NCBI GenBank assembly: GCA_031292625.1
Contig: JARLGU010000062.1
Coordinates: 1 to 64,000 of the forward strand
Source: Capsulimonadaceae bacterium
GTDB taxonomy: Bacteria > Armatimonadota > Armatimonadia > Armatimonadales > Capsulimonadaceae
Direction of reading: 5' to 3'
DNA length: 64,000 nt
In this document: positions 25,491 to 34,666 of the stretch, in pieces
Layout of the letters: every line of letters begins with the position of its first letter
Position numbering within the stretch: position 1 is the stretch's first letter
Translations under genes and position numbers: made by a program
Notes under the pieces: generated by a model
What the model saw: the letters and a program-made list of their open reading frames with translations, nothing else
Database searches by the model: none
What the model was told of the DNA's origin: nothing

Positions 25491-25745
25491 AACTTTCTTC
25501 GATATCCCTCGTTCGCTGGGGCTCGTCCGATGCTTCTGTCCGTGATCGAGTGCACGCGGCGCGCCTCTTGCGCGTAGATGATTCGTTCCTATTGCGCAAA
25601 TTGCGACCGAGTGGTAAACTTGGAGCGTGGCTCTTCGTAACCGCTCAACCCTCGAGCGTTGCCGCGAGCCGCATTTTCCCATTTGTTCACCAACACATTG
25701 AACCGCGACGCTCCTTGAGGCGCGTGCGGTTTGAAAGGATCACTG

Positions 25746-27389
25746 TTGAAACCTGCTATGACAAGACTCAAAACTTGGCTTTTTGTGGCGGCTTTGGCCG
25801 TCATAATCTTTGCATCAGGAGCATCGGTGAAAGCCGATTTGCAGTTTAAGGCGGGAGACCGGGTCGTCATTTATGGCGATAGCATAACGGAGCAGAGGCT
25901 TTACTCGCGCTATATCCAGCAGTATGTTTACTGCCGCTACCCGGAATTAAAGGTCCGCTTCTTCAACGCGGGTTGGGGCGGAGATACGGCTGCCGGAGCA
26001 TGGAAGCGCTGTGAACGCGATGTCCTGGCGCTTAAGCCCACGCTCGTGACCCTGTTTTTCGGGATGAACGATGGCCGCTATCAGACTATTAACGACGATA
26101 TTCTGAATAACTACCGGACCACGATGGAAGGGCTAATTAAGGCCTTAACGGACAAGGGAATTCGCGTCGTCGTCTTTACGCCTGGATGCGTCGATACAGA
26201 CAAAAATCCTGGACTAAAACCGTATAACGACAACCTGGGAGCGCTTGCAAACGTGGCGATCGAACTCGCCAAGAAGTACAACCTTCCCTATGGCGATATC
26301 CATCAGCCGATGCTTGCCTATCAAACTGCGCAAAAGGCGAGTCACCCCGGCTACACATTTTCTTACGACGGGGTTCATCCGATGCCTGCCGGACATCAGG
26401 TAATGACTTATTCCATGCTGAATGCTCTTGGCGTCGCTCCCATGCCGCCGCTTGGCAGCGTCGATGTGAAAACGTCGAAATCGACCGAAGGCATTAAGCT
26501 GGCCGGCAATTCCGGCGGAGTCGTGACGCTCACTGCCATGCCGTCGAATATGCCGTACTGGATAGAACCCGGAAGCATAAATGACGTGAGAGCCTGTGGA
26601 ATGGCGGATCTCGCCGGACAGAAGCTCACTGTTACGGGCCTCGATGCGGGAGATTATACGGTTACGGTTGGAAAGTTTACGACATCGACGAGCGCGGCCG
26701 GCCTTGCCGCAGGCGTACCGATTCTGGGGACGTATTCCGATGTTGCTCAGAGCTTGCACGATCTCGTAGCGACCAAGGAAAACCTGTACTTCACCGCGTG
26801 GCGGCAGATACGCCTTCCGTATGGCGATACGCCGGGAACGTCGGATGCATACGCTAGCCTAATCGCGGCCGACGATGCTTTGAACACGATGATTTATTCG
26901 CTGAAACCACCTGCCACAGTGGACATCGTGATCACGGGCAAGCCGAAGGGGGCTAACCTTGCGCTAGGCAAGAAGTATGTGGCCGTCGACGAGAATAAGT
27001 ACAACTGGGGCATTGGTGGCCTCACGGACGGTTCATGGGAAGCGTCTTCCGCCCATTGCTTTGCGAGCGGGGACGGCGGCGATTTTCCAAAGACCGTGAC
27101 GATCGACCTCGAGCAGCCGACCCTGGTCGGCGCGGCGGTGCTTGGCGTTCCTCCGTTCGGAGCCACCAAGACGATCCAGGTTTCCGTGAGCACGGACGGG
27201 ACGACCTTCACGCAGGTGGGCAGCCATGAGTTCGCTTGCGAACAGGAAGCTCGCTTTACGTATGGCTTCACGCCGGTGCAGGCTCGTTACGTGCGCTTGA
27301 CATATCCGGATCATTACACGACCAACCAGCAGTACGGCCCCAACTTTGTCTTTACGACGGAGTGTGAAGTCTACGCGGCAATGAAGTAG
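25746..27389 (+). CDS. Secreted SGNH/GDSL esterase with C-terminal discoidin-like domain
   Basis: A 547-residue secreted protein (signal helix LKTWLFVAALAVIIFA). Residues ~35-235 are an SGNH hydrolase: VIYGDSITEQ (Ser), GWGGDT (Gly block), FFGMNDGRY (Asn block) and the catalytic pair in SYDGVHPM. Residues ~415-545 look like an F5/8 type C carbohydrate-binding domain ('TVTIDLEQPTLVGAAVLGV', 'ARYVRLTYPDHY'). It probably deacetylates or de-esterifies a polysaccharide. TTG at 25746, with AAAGGA upstream, is my preferred start; ATG at 25758 is the alternative. A terminator follows at 27424. Confidence 0.87.
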   Translation: MKPAMTRLKTWLFVAALAVIIFASGASVKADLQFKAGDRVVIYGDSITEQRLYSRYIQQYVYCRYPELKVRFFNAGWGGDTAAGAWKRCERDVLALKPTLVTLFFGMNDGRYQTINDDILNNYRTTMEGLIKALTDKGIRVVVFTPGCVDTDKNPGLKPYNDNLGALANVAIELAKKYNLPYGDIHQPMLAYQTAQKASHPGYTFSYDGVHPMPAGHQVMTYSMLNALGVAPMPPLGSVDVKTSKSTEGIKLAGNSGGVVTLTAMPSNMPYWIEPGSINDVRACGMADLAGQKLTVTGLDAGDYTVTVGKFTTSTSAAGLAAGVPILGTYSDVAQSLHDLVATKENLYFTAWRQIRLPYGDTPGTSDAYASLIAADDALNTMIYSLKPPATVDIVITGKPKGANLALGKKYVAVDENKYNWGIGGLTDGSWEASSAHCFASGDGGDFPKTVTIDLEQPTLVGAAVLGVPPFGATKTIQVSVSTDGTTFTQVGSHEFACEQEARFTYGFTPVQARYVRLTYPDHYTTNQQYGPNFVFTTECEVYAAMK

Positions 27390-27423
27390 GCGGCTCAATC
27401 ACCGCCGATCGTGACTCAATTGA

Positions 27424-27456
27424 GGCTCACCGCAGTTCGTTTGCGGCGGGCCTTTT
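27424..27456 (+). terminator. Rho-independent terminator
   Basis: An 11-bp stem (GGCTCACCGCA / TGCGGCGGGCC, one mismatch and one G-U) with a 7-base loop, followed by TTTT. It ends the SGNH hydrolase transcript. Confidence 0.75.
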
Positions 27457-27593
27457 GAACAAGCGTGTACGCTGGCCGTGTTGCGGGCCGCAGGCGGCTC
27501 GGCGATGGCCGCGTATATTCCCCAGAGGTCGCCGGGGAAGTTGTCCTTTGCGTGGGAATTGGCATACGAACGCCGCGCCCAATGGGCCGCCGC

Positions 27594-28505
27594 CTACTTC
27601 ACCATCAGGACCACGACGCCGATCACCGCGATGACGCTAGCAAAGAGAGCGAGCGGCGTCGGCGCCTTCCGAAAGCGCAATGCGGCGATCGCGAGGACGA
27701 AGAGCGGCGATGCCGATGCGAGGGCGCTGCAGAGCCCCGCGGAGATCAGGCTGAGCGCCGTCACATAGCAGAGCATGCCGCCGAACGGTCCTGCAAGCGT
27801 CCCCATGACGATGCGGCTCCATGTATGCCCTCCGGCCGTACGAGCGGCGTGCGTAAGGTTGCAGCGGAGCAGCGGACTGATCGCGGTCAGGAATACCGCC
27901 GCGCTTGCGACCCGCAACGTGGTCGCGACCACCGGATCCAGGCGCGGTTCGTAATGATACGCCCATCGGACCGTTACCGCGCCCAATCCCATGCATACTG
28001 CGCTGCCGACCGCGAGCAGAATCCCTTTCCGATCGGGGGCGGCTCTGGACTCCTTGGCATCGTACCGGCCGTCCAATGCGAACGCAGTGCCCGCGATCAC
28101 GAGGGCGATCCCCGCGAGTTCTCTTACTCCTAGCGTTTCGCCAAAACCAAGCCAGGCCGCGATCACGGCGGCGACTGGCGCGAGCGTTGAGATGAGCGTC
28201 GTTCTCTGGACTCCGGCCACCAGGAAGGCTTCGTAACCCATCAGGTCGCCCAGTCCCATGCCGATAATGCCCGACGCGATCGTTAGCGTCATTGCCATCG
28301 CGCCGGGAAAGTGTATTGGCGATTTCGTCAGCCATACGCGTACGGAGAGCACGACCGCCAGCAGAAACATCGCGATGACGACGCGCAGGACGGCCACCGC
28401 CATGGAGCCGATCTTGCGCGAGGCGCTCGCGAAACAGAACGGCGAGATCGCCCAAAATGCGGCTGTTGCGAGCGCGAGGGAGGCCCCGAGGGTCGTGGAG
28501 GTCAT
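27594..28505 (-). CDS. EamA/DMT-family transporter
   Basis: A 303-residue integral membrane protein with ten predicted hydrophobic segments arranged as two EamA repeats (residues ~5-135 and ~155-300). The helix contexts 'LVAGVQRTTLISTLAPVAAVIAAWLGFGET' and 'SAGLCSALASASPLFVLAIAALRF' are typical of drug/metabolite transporters. The substrate is unknown; exporters of amino acids or metabolites are common. It starts at an ATG reading TSTTLGASLALATAAFW and stands alone between the SGNH hydrolase and the GH99-like gene. Confidence 0.88.
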   Translation of the reverse strand: MTSTTLGASLALATAAFWAISPFCFASASRKIGSMAVAVLRVVIAMFLLAVVLSVRVWLTKSPIHFPGAMAMTLTIASGIIGMGLGDLMGYEAFLVAGVQRTTLISTLAPVAAVIAAWLGFGETLGVRELAGIALVIAGTAFALDGRYDAKESRAAPDRKGILLAVGSAVCMGLGAVTVRWAYHYEPRLDPVVATTLRVASAAVFLTAISPLLRCNLTHAARTAGGHTWSRIVMGTLAGPFGGMLCYVTALSLISAGLCSALASASPLFVLAIAALRFRKAPTPLALFASVIAVIGVVVLMVK

Positions 28506-28588
28506 ATCGATGAGAGTGTACCCGAATGCAAGAGAACGCCTGCTAGCGCGGGGCTGCGGGCGAGAGAGCTCTCTTCCCCGTTCAGCGT

Positions 28589-28611
28589 CCCTTCCGTTGG
28601 CGACGGAAGGG
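28589..28611. terminator. Perfect 9-bp hairpin between genes
   Basis: CCCTTCCGT-TGGCG-ACGGAAGGG lies in the 136-base gap after the GH99-like gene end (28642) and before the DMT gene start (28505). It has no T tract on either strand, so it may be a terminator or an mRNA-stability element. Confidence 0.4.
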
Positions 28612-28641
28612 ATGAAGATGCTGGCCGTGTGCGCCGGAGCG

Positions 28642-30357
28642 CTACTTCGCCATCGAAAGACTTAGGTTCGCAATCCAGACTGAACCGGTTTGTTGTCCCA
28701 TCTGGATGACGAACTGAGCGCCGTCGTCGGTGACGCGGGTGGCCTTGAACGGATAACTGAACTCCTGCCAGCTAGTCGTCAGCGGGATCGACTGCTCCAG
28801 GCCGAGCGTGTGCCAATCGCCGGAGTCGCCGCCGACGTTCTGCAGCATCGCAAGGATTGGCCGCTCAGTGTCCGCTTTGGCGCGGAGCTTTAGGAGATAG
28901 GACTGGCCTTCCTTGAGCGGAATTCCTGCCTGCAAAATGTGGGTGTGCCAGAAGGTCTCGTCTACCTTGCCGATGTCGATGCGGACCGCGTCGCCGTCGA
29001 TGGCAATGTTCGTCTTGTCGCCGAAGCTAAACCCTGTCGACCACGATTTCAGATCGTTTGCCGGGTAAAGAGGGCTTTCCGGCAACCGATGCCGAACGAG
29101 CGTGTCAAGGTAGTTTGGCACTTCGATGGTGAGGCGGCGCGAGGCTGTCCAGTCGCCGAGCGTCCCCGGCGGCAATTCCGCGCGCTGCGCCGGCGTCGCA
29201 TTGCGGACATACTCGCGGAAGGGTTTGCGAATTGCATTGAGGTCGGCCTTCTTGCGGGACCGCGCCGCGATCCATGTTGCAAGGGCGTCCATATCGTCGA
29301 AGCCGCGGCTCCGCGTGGGCTCGACGACGGTGCCCTCGTTAAAGTCGTTCCAGGTGACGATCTGGACAATCTCCGGATTACCCTTGAGCGATCTGTCGAA
29401 CGTATCGCGCAGGCACGAGAGGCCCTTGCGGTCGACGACGCGGGGGCCGCGGCCCCAGCCCCAGACGGGCGTGTCGTCGAAGCCGGGGCAAAGGCTGCCG
29501 ACGAAGAACTTTGCCTGCCCGCTTGCAACCATCCTGCTTGCTCGCGCGCTGAAATCGTTGGCCGATCCGGGCACGGGAGAGAACCAACCGTAGCGGAAAT
29601 CGCAGACGGACGAATAACTTGGATCCGCTCCCTGGCTACCGAAGATTGGTTTCTCGGGAAGCTTGCCGAGAATGCGCCGCCATTCTTCCGGCGTATATCG
29701 GCCAGGACCGATCGCGCTGGTCGCTTCGCCGGGCCAGACGAACAGCAGAGGGCGTCCATTGCAGCGCATATAGCCGGGAAGGGAGGCATACTTCGTTTCC
29801 ACGAAAGTGAGGTCGTCAACGGCATACTGGACTGCCTCGTCGCGTGTTTTCGGGCTGCGGAAGCTTGCCCAGGTGAAATTGGTCTTTTCCTCGTAGCACA
29901 GGGCGACGCGCATGCCGAGCTTGCCGGCTTCGTGTACCATCATGAGCCCCTGAGCCTTGTCGTGTTCGTCGCCATGCCAATCTATGAAGACGCCCTGGAT
30001 ACCGGCGGCTTTCATGGTGGCGAGTTGGTACCGCACGACCGAAGGATCGAGAGTGGAGTAGGGGCCGATCAACGGATAGAAAATCGAGCCGATGTCCCGG
30101 CGGCCATCCGCGAGGCGTCGCTCCGGATCGTGATTTTGCGACTTGATCGATCGCTTCCAGGCACTCCACTCCGGCCCAGCGGTGAACCAGGGAATGTAGT
30201 GCGCAACAAAGTGCGGCGCCGGCCCCGCCATGTTCCATTCAATCGGGGCGGGCTTGGCGGATGGGACGATTGGCGCGGCGTTGACGCGCGCTATCCCCGC
30301 GGCGGCCATGGCGAAAAGGGCCGCCGCGGGGAGGACGATCATTCGATTTTTGTTCAT
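28642..30357 (-). CDS. Secreted GH99/GH71-like glycoside hydrolase with C-terminal binding domain
   Basis: A 571-residue secreted protein (signal: NRMIVLPAAALFAMAAAG). The barrel part resembles the GH99-like endo-alpha-mannosidase superfamily: 'HFVAHYIPWFTAGPEWSAW', 'YPLIGPYSTLDPSVVRYQLATMKAAGIQGVFIDWHG', 'GMRVALCYEEKTNFTWA' and 'IVQIVTWNDFNEGTVVEPT', where the WNDFNEG segment is a hallmark. Residues ~435-571 are a beta-sandwich likely to bind carbohydrate. The ATG at 30357 has a GAAGGTG ribosome site and excludes a long non-family N-terminal extension. It follows a pseudopilin gene by 19 bases and so repeats the pseudopilin-hydrolase pairing. Confidence 0.82.
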   Translation of the reverse strand: MNKNRMIVLPAAALFAMAAAGIARVNAAPIVPSAKPAPIEWNMAGPAPHFVAHYIPWFTAGPEWSAWKRSIKSQNHDPERRLADGRRDIGSIFYPLIGPYSTLDPSVVRYQLATMKAAGIQGVFIDWHGDEHDKAQGLMMVHEAGKLGMRVALCYEEKTNFTWASFRSPKTRDEAVQYAVDDLTFVETKYASLPGYMRCNGRPLLFVWPGEATSAIGPGRYTPEEWRRILGKLPEKPIFGSQGADPSYSSVCDFRYGWFSPVPGSANDFSARASRMVASGQAKFFVGSLCPGFDDTPVWGWGRGPRVVDRKGLSCLRDTFDRSLKGNPEIVQIVTWNDFNEGTVVEPTRSRGFDDMDALATWIAARSRKKADLNAIRKPFREYVRNATPAQRAELPPGTLGDWTASRRLTIEVPNYLDTLVRHRLPESPLYPANDLKSWSTGFSFGDKTNIAIDGDAVRIDIGKVDETFWHTHILQAGIPLKEGQSYLLKLRAKADTERPILAMLQNVGGDSGDWHTLGLEQSIPLTTSWQEFSYPFKATRVTDDGAQFVIQMGQQTGSVWIANLSLSMAK

Positions 30358-30376
30358 AACACCTTCGAGTTGTGAT

Positions 30377-31195
30377 TTACTGATTGTACAAATCAGGATA
30401 ACCCGTGGAAGTCGAGACCGAGGAGCGTCCCCACAGGTTTGCGGACGTCGTGTTATAAGATCCGGCGACTCCCTGCTGCATCCATTTAACGTGGCCATCG
30501 CAGAAGAGATAGTTCGATCCGTTGCTGTGCGGGAAGCTTTGACGCTGGCAACTAGACGTTGCGAGCGACGCGGCTGAACAGGGCGGATACGTCGAATAAA
30601 CGTGCTGGAAACCATCGTTCATCGCCGGATAGCAGCCGGTGTAGACGCCCGCCGTGCTTAGTCCGGGCCCTTCCGCCAACGCTATGATGTTGGAGGCCAT
30701 CGTGATTAAAGACTGCGTCACGGGAACATGGATTCCGGTCGTCGTGTAGTACCGGTCCATTATGTACCAGTTGAGCGTATAGCATGACGTAATGGTCATG
30801 CTCGACGGGACGACGTTGCCACTGACCGTATAGCCGGTTACCGTGAGATCCGGGCACTGGTATACCCCCGCCGACTTGATGTAAGGATAGAGGTTGCCGA
30901 TCCAGAATGACTGGTTATTCGGCACCCACTGGTTTAACGTCCCTGACCAATACTGCTCAGGGTACGCCTCATCGTAGTCTTGAACGTATTGCATCATTGC
31001 GACGCCAAGTTGTTTTTCGTTACTCGCGCATGACGTCTGTCTGGCTTTCTCGCGGGCCGTCGCGAAGACAGGAAATAAAATGGCCGCTAAAATCGCAATA
31101 ATTGCGATGACGACGAGTAACTCAATAAGAGTGAACGCCGTTCGGCCGCTATGCCGAAAGCCCGGCTGGATTTGGCCTGCCTCAAACCTCATCAT
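30377..31195 (-). CDS. Pseudopilin-like DUF1559 protein
   Basis: A 272-residue protein with [50 protein letters not shown] and [17 protein letters not shown] (H-X9-DG), ending GYPDLYNQ. It lacks both the LLFE motif and the ATF tail of subtype A, and the FARC motif of subtype B, so it stands between them. The ATG at 31195 has a GGGAGGA site eight bases upstream; an earlier in-frame start is less likely. It leads into the GH99-like gene. No regulator directly precedes it, unlike most copies here. Confidence 0.87.
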   Translation of the reverse strand: MMRFEAGQIQPGFRHSGRTAFTLIELLVVIAIIAILAAILFPVFATAREKARQTSCASNEKQLGVAMMQYVQDYDEAYPEQYWSGTLNQWVPNNQSFWIGNLYPYIKSAGVYQCPDLTVTGYTVSGNVVPSSMTITSCYTLNWYIMDRYYTTTGIHVPVTQSLITMASNIIALAEGPGLSTAGVYTGCYPAMNDGFQHVYSTYPPCSAASLATSSCQRQSFPHSNGSNYLFCDGHVKWMQQGVAGSYNTTSANLWGRSSVSTSTGYPDLYNQ

Positions 31196-31599
31196 CGGTC
31201 GGTCCTCCCTCACTAGACTAAACGCTCAACTAGCATGTTCTACCACAGAAATTACTATTTTAAGCGTCCGCGCCATGCCTGGTTCCGAGGGTTATTTTGT
31301 TGGTTATTTCCGCCAAACCGGTAAGCCGGCCTAAGCGCCTGATGCCTGTCGATTTGCCGTGATCGTTATAACTTTCAGCAACTCCCGTTTTTCGCGTTAA
31401 TCAATTCAATAATTCCACGATACGCCTAAAAGTTCCCAAGATTATGTCTCGCTGCTTGTGAACAATGCGGCTGCCCGTTCAAAGGAGCGATTGCAGGTCG
31501 TCCCCGGCGGTCGCTCCTATTGTTATGGACGCCCGTTTCGCGTGTTTTGTTCCGATTGTTGAGCTGAGTATTGATCGCGCAATTCTTTGCGCATAGGCA
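31196..31599. other. Intergenic region between two pseudopilin genes
   Basis: This 404-base gap should contain the promoter of the 31195 gene, but I could not pick a convincing -35/-10 pair. Near its far end are two minus-strand hairpins that could end the 31600 gene's transcript: GCGCAA-loop-TTGCGC (31577-31592) and the stem listed at 31483-31518. No gene is supported. Confidence 0.5.
31483..31518 (-). terminator. Terminator-like hairpin after the regulator-pseudopilin pair
   Basis: Minus strand: AGGAGCGA (31518-31511) pairs with TCGCTCCT (31490-31483), an 8-bp stem with a 20-base loop, then TTGAAC. The weak tail makes it only probable. Confidence 0.45.
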
Positions 31600-32604
31600 T
31601 CAGTTGAGCGCAAACGTGGCGGCGTATGTCTTCGTATTGCCGTTCGCGTCCAGCGTGCAGCCGACCGTAGGCGCCGCATTATTGAACGACGGCTTGCAGG
31701 AGGCGGGATCCGGCGTTCCGCCGCCCGTGACATCGTTACCTGCCCCAATCATTCCTGATTGGAGGAACTTCGCATGGCAGTCTGCAAGCAGATAATTTGC
31801 GCCATTTTGATGCCGGCCTAATCCGCCTGGTAGAAAGTATGAGTTTGTTGGCGTAATGTCAGCCGGGTTGCCGTCGGTGGCGCCATCCGTTGCGCCAGTG
31901 TTCGCGAATAGCCCCGTCGCATACTTAAGGCTGGTCGAAGACTGCGTGTAGCTGTTCCCAACCCCGTTTCCGCCGTTAAGCGTATTGCCTCCCGATACGT
32001 TAAGGCCGTTGCCGGCGGGCGAATCGTTGCAGTCACCCAGGCCGGAAGGATCCTTGCAGTACTTTGCCACCGACCAGACTGCGGTCAACGGCTGACTGCC
32101 CCAAACATTAGGCCTGCTGCAGTTCGAGACCTCGAAAAGCATGATGCTGCTCGACGGCGATGTCATTTTTGCGACGATCGCCGGGATGGGGCTCCCTCCG
32201 TTCGTCGTTGAACCAACCAGATTGCTGTTTGCGGCGTATGAGATGATGTCTCCGGCGGCGACATCGTCCGGGCAAAGGAAGGCTGCCGTGCTTTTGACAT
32301 AAGGGTAGACTTGCGCCGCCCAGCCGAGGCCGGCTCCCCAGCCGTTGGTGCCGCATGGGACGGTTTCGTCGTAGTCCTGCTCGTACTGAGTATAGGCCAA
32401 TCCTAGTTGCTTGAGGTTCGACAGGCAGGCGGTCGCTCTCGCCTTTTCGCGAGCTTGTGCGAAGACGGGAAAGAGAATAGCCGCAAGAATCGCTATAATT
32501 GCGATGACGACGAGAAGCTCTATCAACGTAAAGCCTGTTGACGCGTCAATGCGCGCACTTCGTCTTCCGCCTACGGGGGCCGTGGCAGACATTTCGTTTT
32601 CCAT
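31600..32604 (-). CDS. Pseudopilin-like DUF1559 protein, subtype A
   Basis: A 334-residue protein, the longest copy: [57 protein letters not shown] and [17 protein letters not shown], ending YAATFALN. The H-X9-DG motif is altered to D-C. A glycine/asparagine-rich insert ('[20 protein letters not shown]') lies in the middle. GAGGGAG precedes the ATG and lies inside the end of the upstream regulator gene, whose stop is three bases before this start. The two genes are therefore co-transcribed and probably translationally coupled. Confidence 0.88.
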   Translation of the reverse strand: MENEMSATAPVGGRRSARIDASTGFTLIELLVVIAIIAILAAILFPVFAQAREKARATACLSNLKQLGLAYTQYEQDYDETVPCGTNGWGAGLGWAAQVYPYVKSTAAFLCPDDVAAGDIISYAANSNLVGSTTNGGSPIPAIVAKMTSPSSSIMLFEVSNCSRPNVWGSQPLTAVWSVAKYCKDPSGLGDCNDSPAGNGLNVSGGNTLNGGNGVGNSYTQSSTSLKYATGLFANTGATDGATDGNPADITPTNSYFLPGGLGRHQNGANYLLADCHAKFLQSGMIGAGNDVTGGGTPDPASCKPSFNNAAPTVGCTLDANGNTKTYAATFALN

Positions 32605-32607
32605 GGT

Positions 32608-33855
32608 TTATATCTCCCTCAGGGTCGCCAGCGCGTCCTTCTGCGCATTCGCGCTGGGTTCGTGGCCTGTGAACTCCGTCGATGCGCGGGCAATGAGATC
32701 CCAGCGCAGGTTGACCTGATAGTTGGCGGACTCGCCGAGCAGCGCTCTGCGCAGCAAACGCGCCGCTTCGTTTCCCATTGCCTCGATCGGCGGACGCATT
32801 GTGGACAGCCGAACGACGCGCGAGCGCGGGTTGTCGTCGAAGCCGATTACCGCGTAATCGCGGCCAGCGGCGAGCCCACGCTCCTCCGCGGCGTTCATAA
32901 AGCCGAACGCGCCCTGGTCCTGGATGCAAATGACGCCGTCCGGCACGTCCGTCGTTCGCAGCAGTTCGTTTGCACGGCAGTACGCGAGCTCCGTAGGTTC
33001 TTGATCTTGATCCCAGGGGACAGGGCATTCAGGCGCGACGACGACGTCGTAAGCGCCGGAGTGCGTCGCGGCCGCGCGAATGCCGTTGATGCGCTCGGTA
33101 GCCCAAGGAGCGGTCGTCGGCGCAAAGATCATCAAGCGTTGGCAGCCGGCGGCGATGAGATGGCTTGCGGCTTCGTATCCAGCGCCATAGTTGTCGTAGA
33201 AGACGTGCGGCACGGGGCGCTGAAGCGAGCCGTCGGACGAGACGACGACGATCGGGAAGCGATTGTGTGATGACGCGCTGGCGGTCAGCGCCTTATCCAG
33301 CTCGGCGGCGCGAACTCCGATGCCGATCACCGCGACGGCATTCACGCCGGCGTTCCGGGCGTCGGAGACCGTCTCGTATAGCGGCTGGAGCGGAGTTGCC
33401 GGGTTCTTGACGCGGTTAAAAAAACACGAGCGGTTGCTGTCTCTCGAAGCAGCGCTTTCAATGGAGTGAACGAGCAGGCGGACCCATTCGTTATTGAGCG
33501 CAATATGGTCGTGGCGGGATTCGTAAAGCGAGCCGACAATCCCGATGGTCATGCCGCTGAGCGGTAAGTGGTTCGAGTCGGCGGACGCGGCGTCACGCTG
33601 AGCTGCGGACGCTGCGGGCGGCGTTTCGGTGACGAACGTGCCCCGCCGGTCATCGGCGCGCAACACGTGGTCCGCGATCATCCCGGTGACGGCGCGCTCG
33701 ATGGTAAGAGGAGAGACCCCGTAAAGCTTGGCGAGCTCCCGGCGGCTGGGCAGCATGGCTCCCGGGCGCCACTCGCCGCGGCTGATCATGCCGCGGAGGC
33801 GCATTTCGATTTGTTTATAGACGGCCGGTTCGCCAGCCTTGTCGACGTCGCTCAT
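32608..33855 (-). CDS. GntR/LacI-hybrid (AraR-like) regulator
   Basis: A 415-residue regulator starting at the ATG 33855 (MSDVDKAGEPAVYKQIEMRL), with GAGGGGCGAGG upstream. Residues ~10-80 are a GntR winged helix (EWRPGAMLPSRRELAKLYGV … DRRGTFV). Residues ~110-400 are a LacI-like sensor ('NYGAGYEAASHLIAAGCQRLMIF', 'VICIQDQGAFGFMNAAEERGLAAGRDYAVIGFDDNP'). It precedes the subtype A pseudopilin at 31600 with a three-base gap, the tightest pairing in the window. The inverted repeat ACTTTCC / GGAAAGT flanking its promoter is the best autoregulatory site. Confidence 0.9.
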   Translation of the reverse strand: MSDVDKAGEPAVYKQIEMRLRGMISRGEWRPGAMLPSRRELAKLYGVSPLTIERAVTGMIADHVLRADDRRGTFVTETPPAASAAQRDAASADSNHLPLSGMTIGIVGSLYESRHDHIALNNEWVRLLVHSIESAASRDSNRSCFFNRVKNPATPLQPLYETVSDARNAGVNAVAVIGIGVRAAELDKALTASASSHNRFPIVVVSSDGSLQRPVPHVFYDNYGAGYEAASHLIAAGCQRLMIFAPTTAPWATERINGIRAAATHSGAYDVVVAPECPVPWDQDQEPTELAYCRANELLRTTDVPDGVICIQDQGAFGFMNAAEERGLAAGRDYAVIGFDDNPRSRVVRLSTMRPPIEAMGNEAARLLRRALLGESANYQVNLRWDLIARASTEFTGHEPSANAQKDALATLREI

Positions 33856-33898
33856 CCTCGCCCCTCTGGTGTATTCAACTGCACACATCAACTTTCCA

Positions 33899-33927
33899 AT
33901 AATAACATAGCAAGCGCGGAAAGTCAA
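33899..33927 (-). promoter_or_regulatory. Promoter of the minus-strand regulator-pseudopilin pair
   Basis: Minus strand: TTGACT (33927-33922), 17-base spacer, TATTAT (33904-33899). The heptamers ACTTTCC (33891-33897) and GGAAAGT (33918-33924) form an inverted repeat bracketing the -10, a possible looping or paired operator. Confidence 0.65.
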
Positions 33928-33959
33928 CAAGGGCGCGCAAAAAAGGTGCGCTTTGAAAT

Positions 33960-33993
33960 GTCGTCGGCGAGCGAAAGCGGCGACTGTTTTTTT
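33960..33993 (+). terminator. Intrinsic terminator or attenuator upstream of the polyhistidine gene
   Basis: GTCGTCG (33960-33966) pairs with CGGCGAC (33978-33984, one G-U), followed by TG and seven Ts. There is no plus-strand gene before it. It could end a short leader RNA, or act as an attenuator for the gene at 34145. A second stem, CAAACATC / GATGTTTG (34045-34070), follows. Confidence 0.55.
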
Positions 33994-34144
33994 ACCGAAA
34001 TAATCGCCGCGGCGGGTGGAACTCTCAGGCCGAGTATTTCGCTACAAACATCAGGACGGGCCGATGTTTGGCGACGATCCCTCTCGCAGGATCCAGATAT
34101 CAATGTCCTGATAGCACGTTAAAATTGCTCAACGGAGGAAGACA

Positions 34145-34324
34145 ATGTCGACTTTAATGCGTACTCTCGTCGCGGCTGCCTTGATTGCCGCATTCGCAGG
34201 CGCAAGCCTCGTAGGCGTTACGTCTACCGCATCCGCGTCACCGCGCGCTCCTCAGGCGGGGTGGGCTCATCGCCACCACCACCACCATCACCATCACGGC
34301 TCGATCATTTTCCATCGCCACTAA
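34145..34324 (+). CDS. Small secreted polyhistidine protein
   Basis: A 59-residue protein too short for usual ORF cut-offs. A GGAGGAAG ribosome site precedes the ATG. Residues ~5-33 are a classic signal peptide (MRTLVAAALIAAFAGASLVG … ASA-S). The mature part is only about 25 residues and contains eight consecutive histidines plus three more, ending FHRH. Such a peptide would bind nickel, zinc, copper or cobalt, or buffer protons, outside the membrane. No metal transporter is adjacent. A strong terminator follows at 34349, and a structured leader precedes it, supporting a real, regulated gene. The function is inferred from composition only. Confidence 0.75.
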   Translation: MSTLMRTLVAAALIAAFAGASLVGVTSTASASPRAPQAGWAHRHHHHHHHHGSIIFHRH

Positions 34325-34348
34325 TCCGCGCGATGCAGAATTGTCCCT

Positions 34349-34387
34349 GCAGCCGCCTTTCGCCTTGCGCGGAGGGCGGCTGCTTTA
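34349..34387 (+). terminator. Rho-independent terminator
   Basis: A perfect 9-bp stem, GCAGCCGCC (34349-34357) with GGCGGCTGC (34375-34383), followed by TTTAT. It ends the small polyhistidine gene. Confidence 0.75.
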
Positions 34388-34509
34388 TGTTGGGAAGACG
34401 GAATCCATTCGCGCGGCTTCGCAATGACGCCTAATCTTGCTTTGCGTGAGCGGCGAAAATGGATCCAATGGAGTTGCGTGAGGGTATTGCCGGCAATGCC
34501 AAATGAGGT

Positions 34510-34594
34510 TGGTGGGCGAGAAGGGACTCGAACCCTTAATCCTTGCGGAACCAGCTCCTAAGGCTGGCGTGTATACCAATTCCACCACTCGCCC
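34510..34594 (-). tRNA. tRNA-Leu (anticodon UAG)
   Basis: On the minus strand, an 85-base class II tRNA: acceptor GGGCGAG (from 34594) pairs with CTCGCCC. The anticodon arm is CCAGC-CTTAGGA-GCTGG, giving anticodon UAG. A long variable arm (TTCCGCAAGGA) and the T-loop GGTTCGAGTCC follow. Discriminator A and the 3' CCA are encoded (34513-34510). It lies between the polyhistidine gene and the ABC operon. Confidence 0.95.
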
Positions 34595-34666
34595 AGACTT
34601 TCAGATGCGATTATACCCTCTCGAAGCGCTCTGCCAAGCCATCGGTTGCAGTATCTGTAGGCCCGA

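Noticed and set aside
28939-30375. Long plus-strand open frame (478 codons) opposite the GH99-like gene
   Set aside because: It is antisense to a gene with clear family motifs, has no recognisable domain, and reflects GC-rich codon structure.
34018-34031. GGAACTCTCAGGCC, resembling part of a glycine riboswitch
   Set aside because: The pairing partner (GGAGAG) and the conserved ACCGAAGG core are missing, and the downstream gene is unrelated to glycine.
34385-34588. Minus-strand 67-codon frame
   Set aside because: It is the translation of tRNA-Leu and its flank (MVELVYTPALGAG is a typical tRNA artefact).
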